Assembly: GCF_003048375.1 (NCBI RefSeq)
Contig: NZ_CP021642.1
Coordinates: 558,001-622,000 of the forward strand
Source of the DNA: Campylobacter concisus
Lineage (GTDB): Bacteria; Campylobacterota; Campylobacteria; Campylobacterales; Campylobacteraceae
Reading direction: 5' to 3'
Length of the DNA stretch: 64,000 nucleotides
Shown: one piece after another, positions 63,882 through 64,000 of the stretch
Layout: each line of letters begins with the position of its first letter
How positions within the stretch are numbered: position 1 is the first letter of the stretch
Position numbers and translations under genes: made by a program
The notes under the pieces: generated by a model
What the model saw: only the letters and a program-made list of their open reading frames with translations
What the model was told of the DNA's origin: nothing
Databases searched by the model: none

Positions 63882-64000
63882 ATGGCTACAAAATTTCATA
63901 CTTTTACAGGCGAGAGCACCATCGAGGCTTTGAAAAAGGCTCAAGAGGCGTGCGGCGAGAAGGCCATACTCGTTACCACAAAGCAAATTCAAGCCAAAAC
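63882..64000 (+). CDS. flhF: FlhF, flagellar SRP-like GTPase, N-terminal part (cut by window end)
   Basis: Reads MATKFHTFTGESTIEALKKA, then QEACGEKAILVTTKQIQAK. The gene order folK-flhF and the N-terminus match FlhF, which places and activates the polar flagellum. RBS AAAGGATAT. The GTPase domain lies outside the window. Confidence 0.88.
   Translation, partial: MATKFHTFTGESTIEALKKAQEACGEKAILVTTKQIQAK

Overview
The window looks like the chromosome of a Campylobacter species, most likely of the C. concisus/curvus/showae group. Evidence read from the sequence: the tmRNA tag reading frame encodes ANNVNFAPAYAKAA, which is Campylobacter-type; the N-glycosylation genes run pglC-pglD-pglE-pglF-pglG; fumarate reductase has the frdC-frdA-frdB order; a dynamin-like protein pair, an aminofutalosine-pathway deaminase and the mqnF/aroQ/folK/flhF neighbourhood are present. 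The DNA is AT-rich, with AAATTT-rich intergenic stretches and AAGGA ribosome sites. Species assignment is inference. I saw no rRNA, no tRNA, no insertion sequence, no CRISPR and no long poly-G contingency tract.

Layout. 1-5750: end of the N-glycan (bacillosamine) cluster, then pglG and, unusually, hisH and hisA. 5814-11938: cheY-prmA-ftsH-psd-like-pssA, a newly noticed 27-codon leader peptide with five consecutive Leu codons, then leuA. 11939-22371: metabolic and periplasmic genes (an orphan solute-binding protein, an M16 protease, a DMSO/TMAO-type molybdoenzyme, a D-amino-acid PLP enzyme) separated by two copies of a composite, highly palindromic intergenic element and by a degenerate tandem repeat. 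22372-27721: tightly packed cdsA-dxr-uraA-csd4/pgp1-tsaD. 27911-33664: a lipoprotein, two dynamin-like GTPases, a truncated Mrr-type endonuclease and a broken small membrane gene. 33691-38741 (minus strand): frdCAB, lgt and a YigZ-family gene. 38868-46465: galU-pgi, a DUF1287 protein, an ABC-F protein, aspA-dcuA. 46726-52349: a psrABC/phsABC-type respiratory operon followed by a two-component system. 52399-64000: ruvB, a zinc-ribbon/DUF1963-like protein, an AI-2E-family exporter, HIT protein, Cache-like sensor, panB, Hpt protein, tmRNA, a WG-repeat gene with a frameshift, sppA, mqnF, aroQ, M24 peptidase, folK and the start of flhF.

How the genes work together. Anaerobic respiration is the clearest theme: AspA makes fumarate from aspartate, DcuA exchanges C4-dicarboxylates, FrdCAB reduces fumarate, PsrABC-type and TorA-type molybdoenzymes use sulfur compounds or S/N-oxides, and MqnF belongs to menaquinone synthesis. 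A second theme is the cell envelope: glycan, phospholipid (CdsA, PssA, psd-like), lipoprotein (Lgt), peptidoglycan trimming (Csd4/Pgp1) and membrane remodelling (dynamin pair).

The observations I find most worth follow-up are: (1) the duplicated composite element at 12011-12483 and 21812-22208, whose hairpins differ in sequence by paired, structure-preserving changes; (2) the Leu-rich leader peptide inside the pssA-leuA junction; (3) a stem that would mask the ribosome site of the D-amino-acid enzyme gene; (4) frameshifts in a WG-repeat gene and a small membrane-protein gene.
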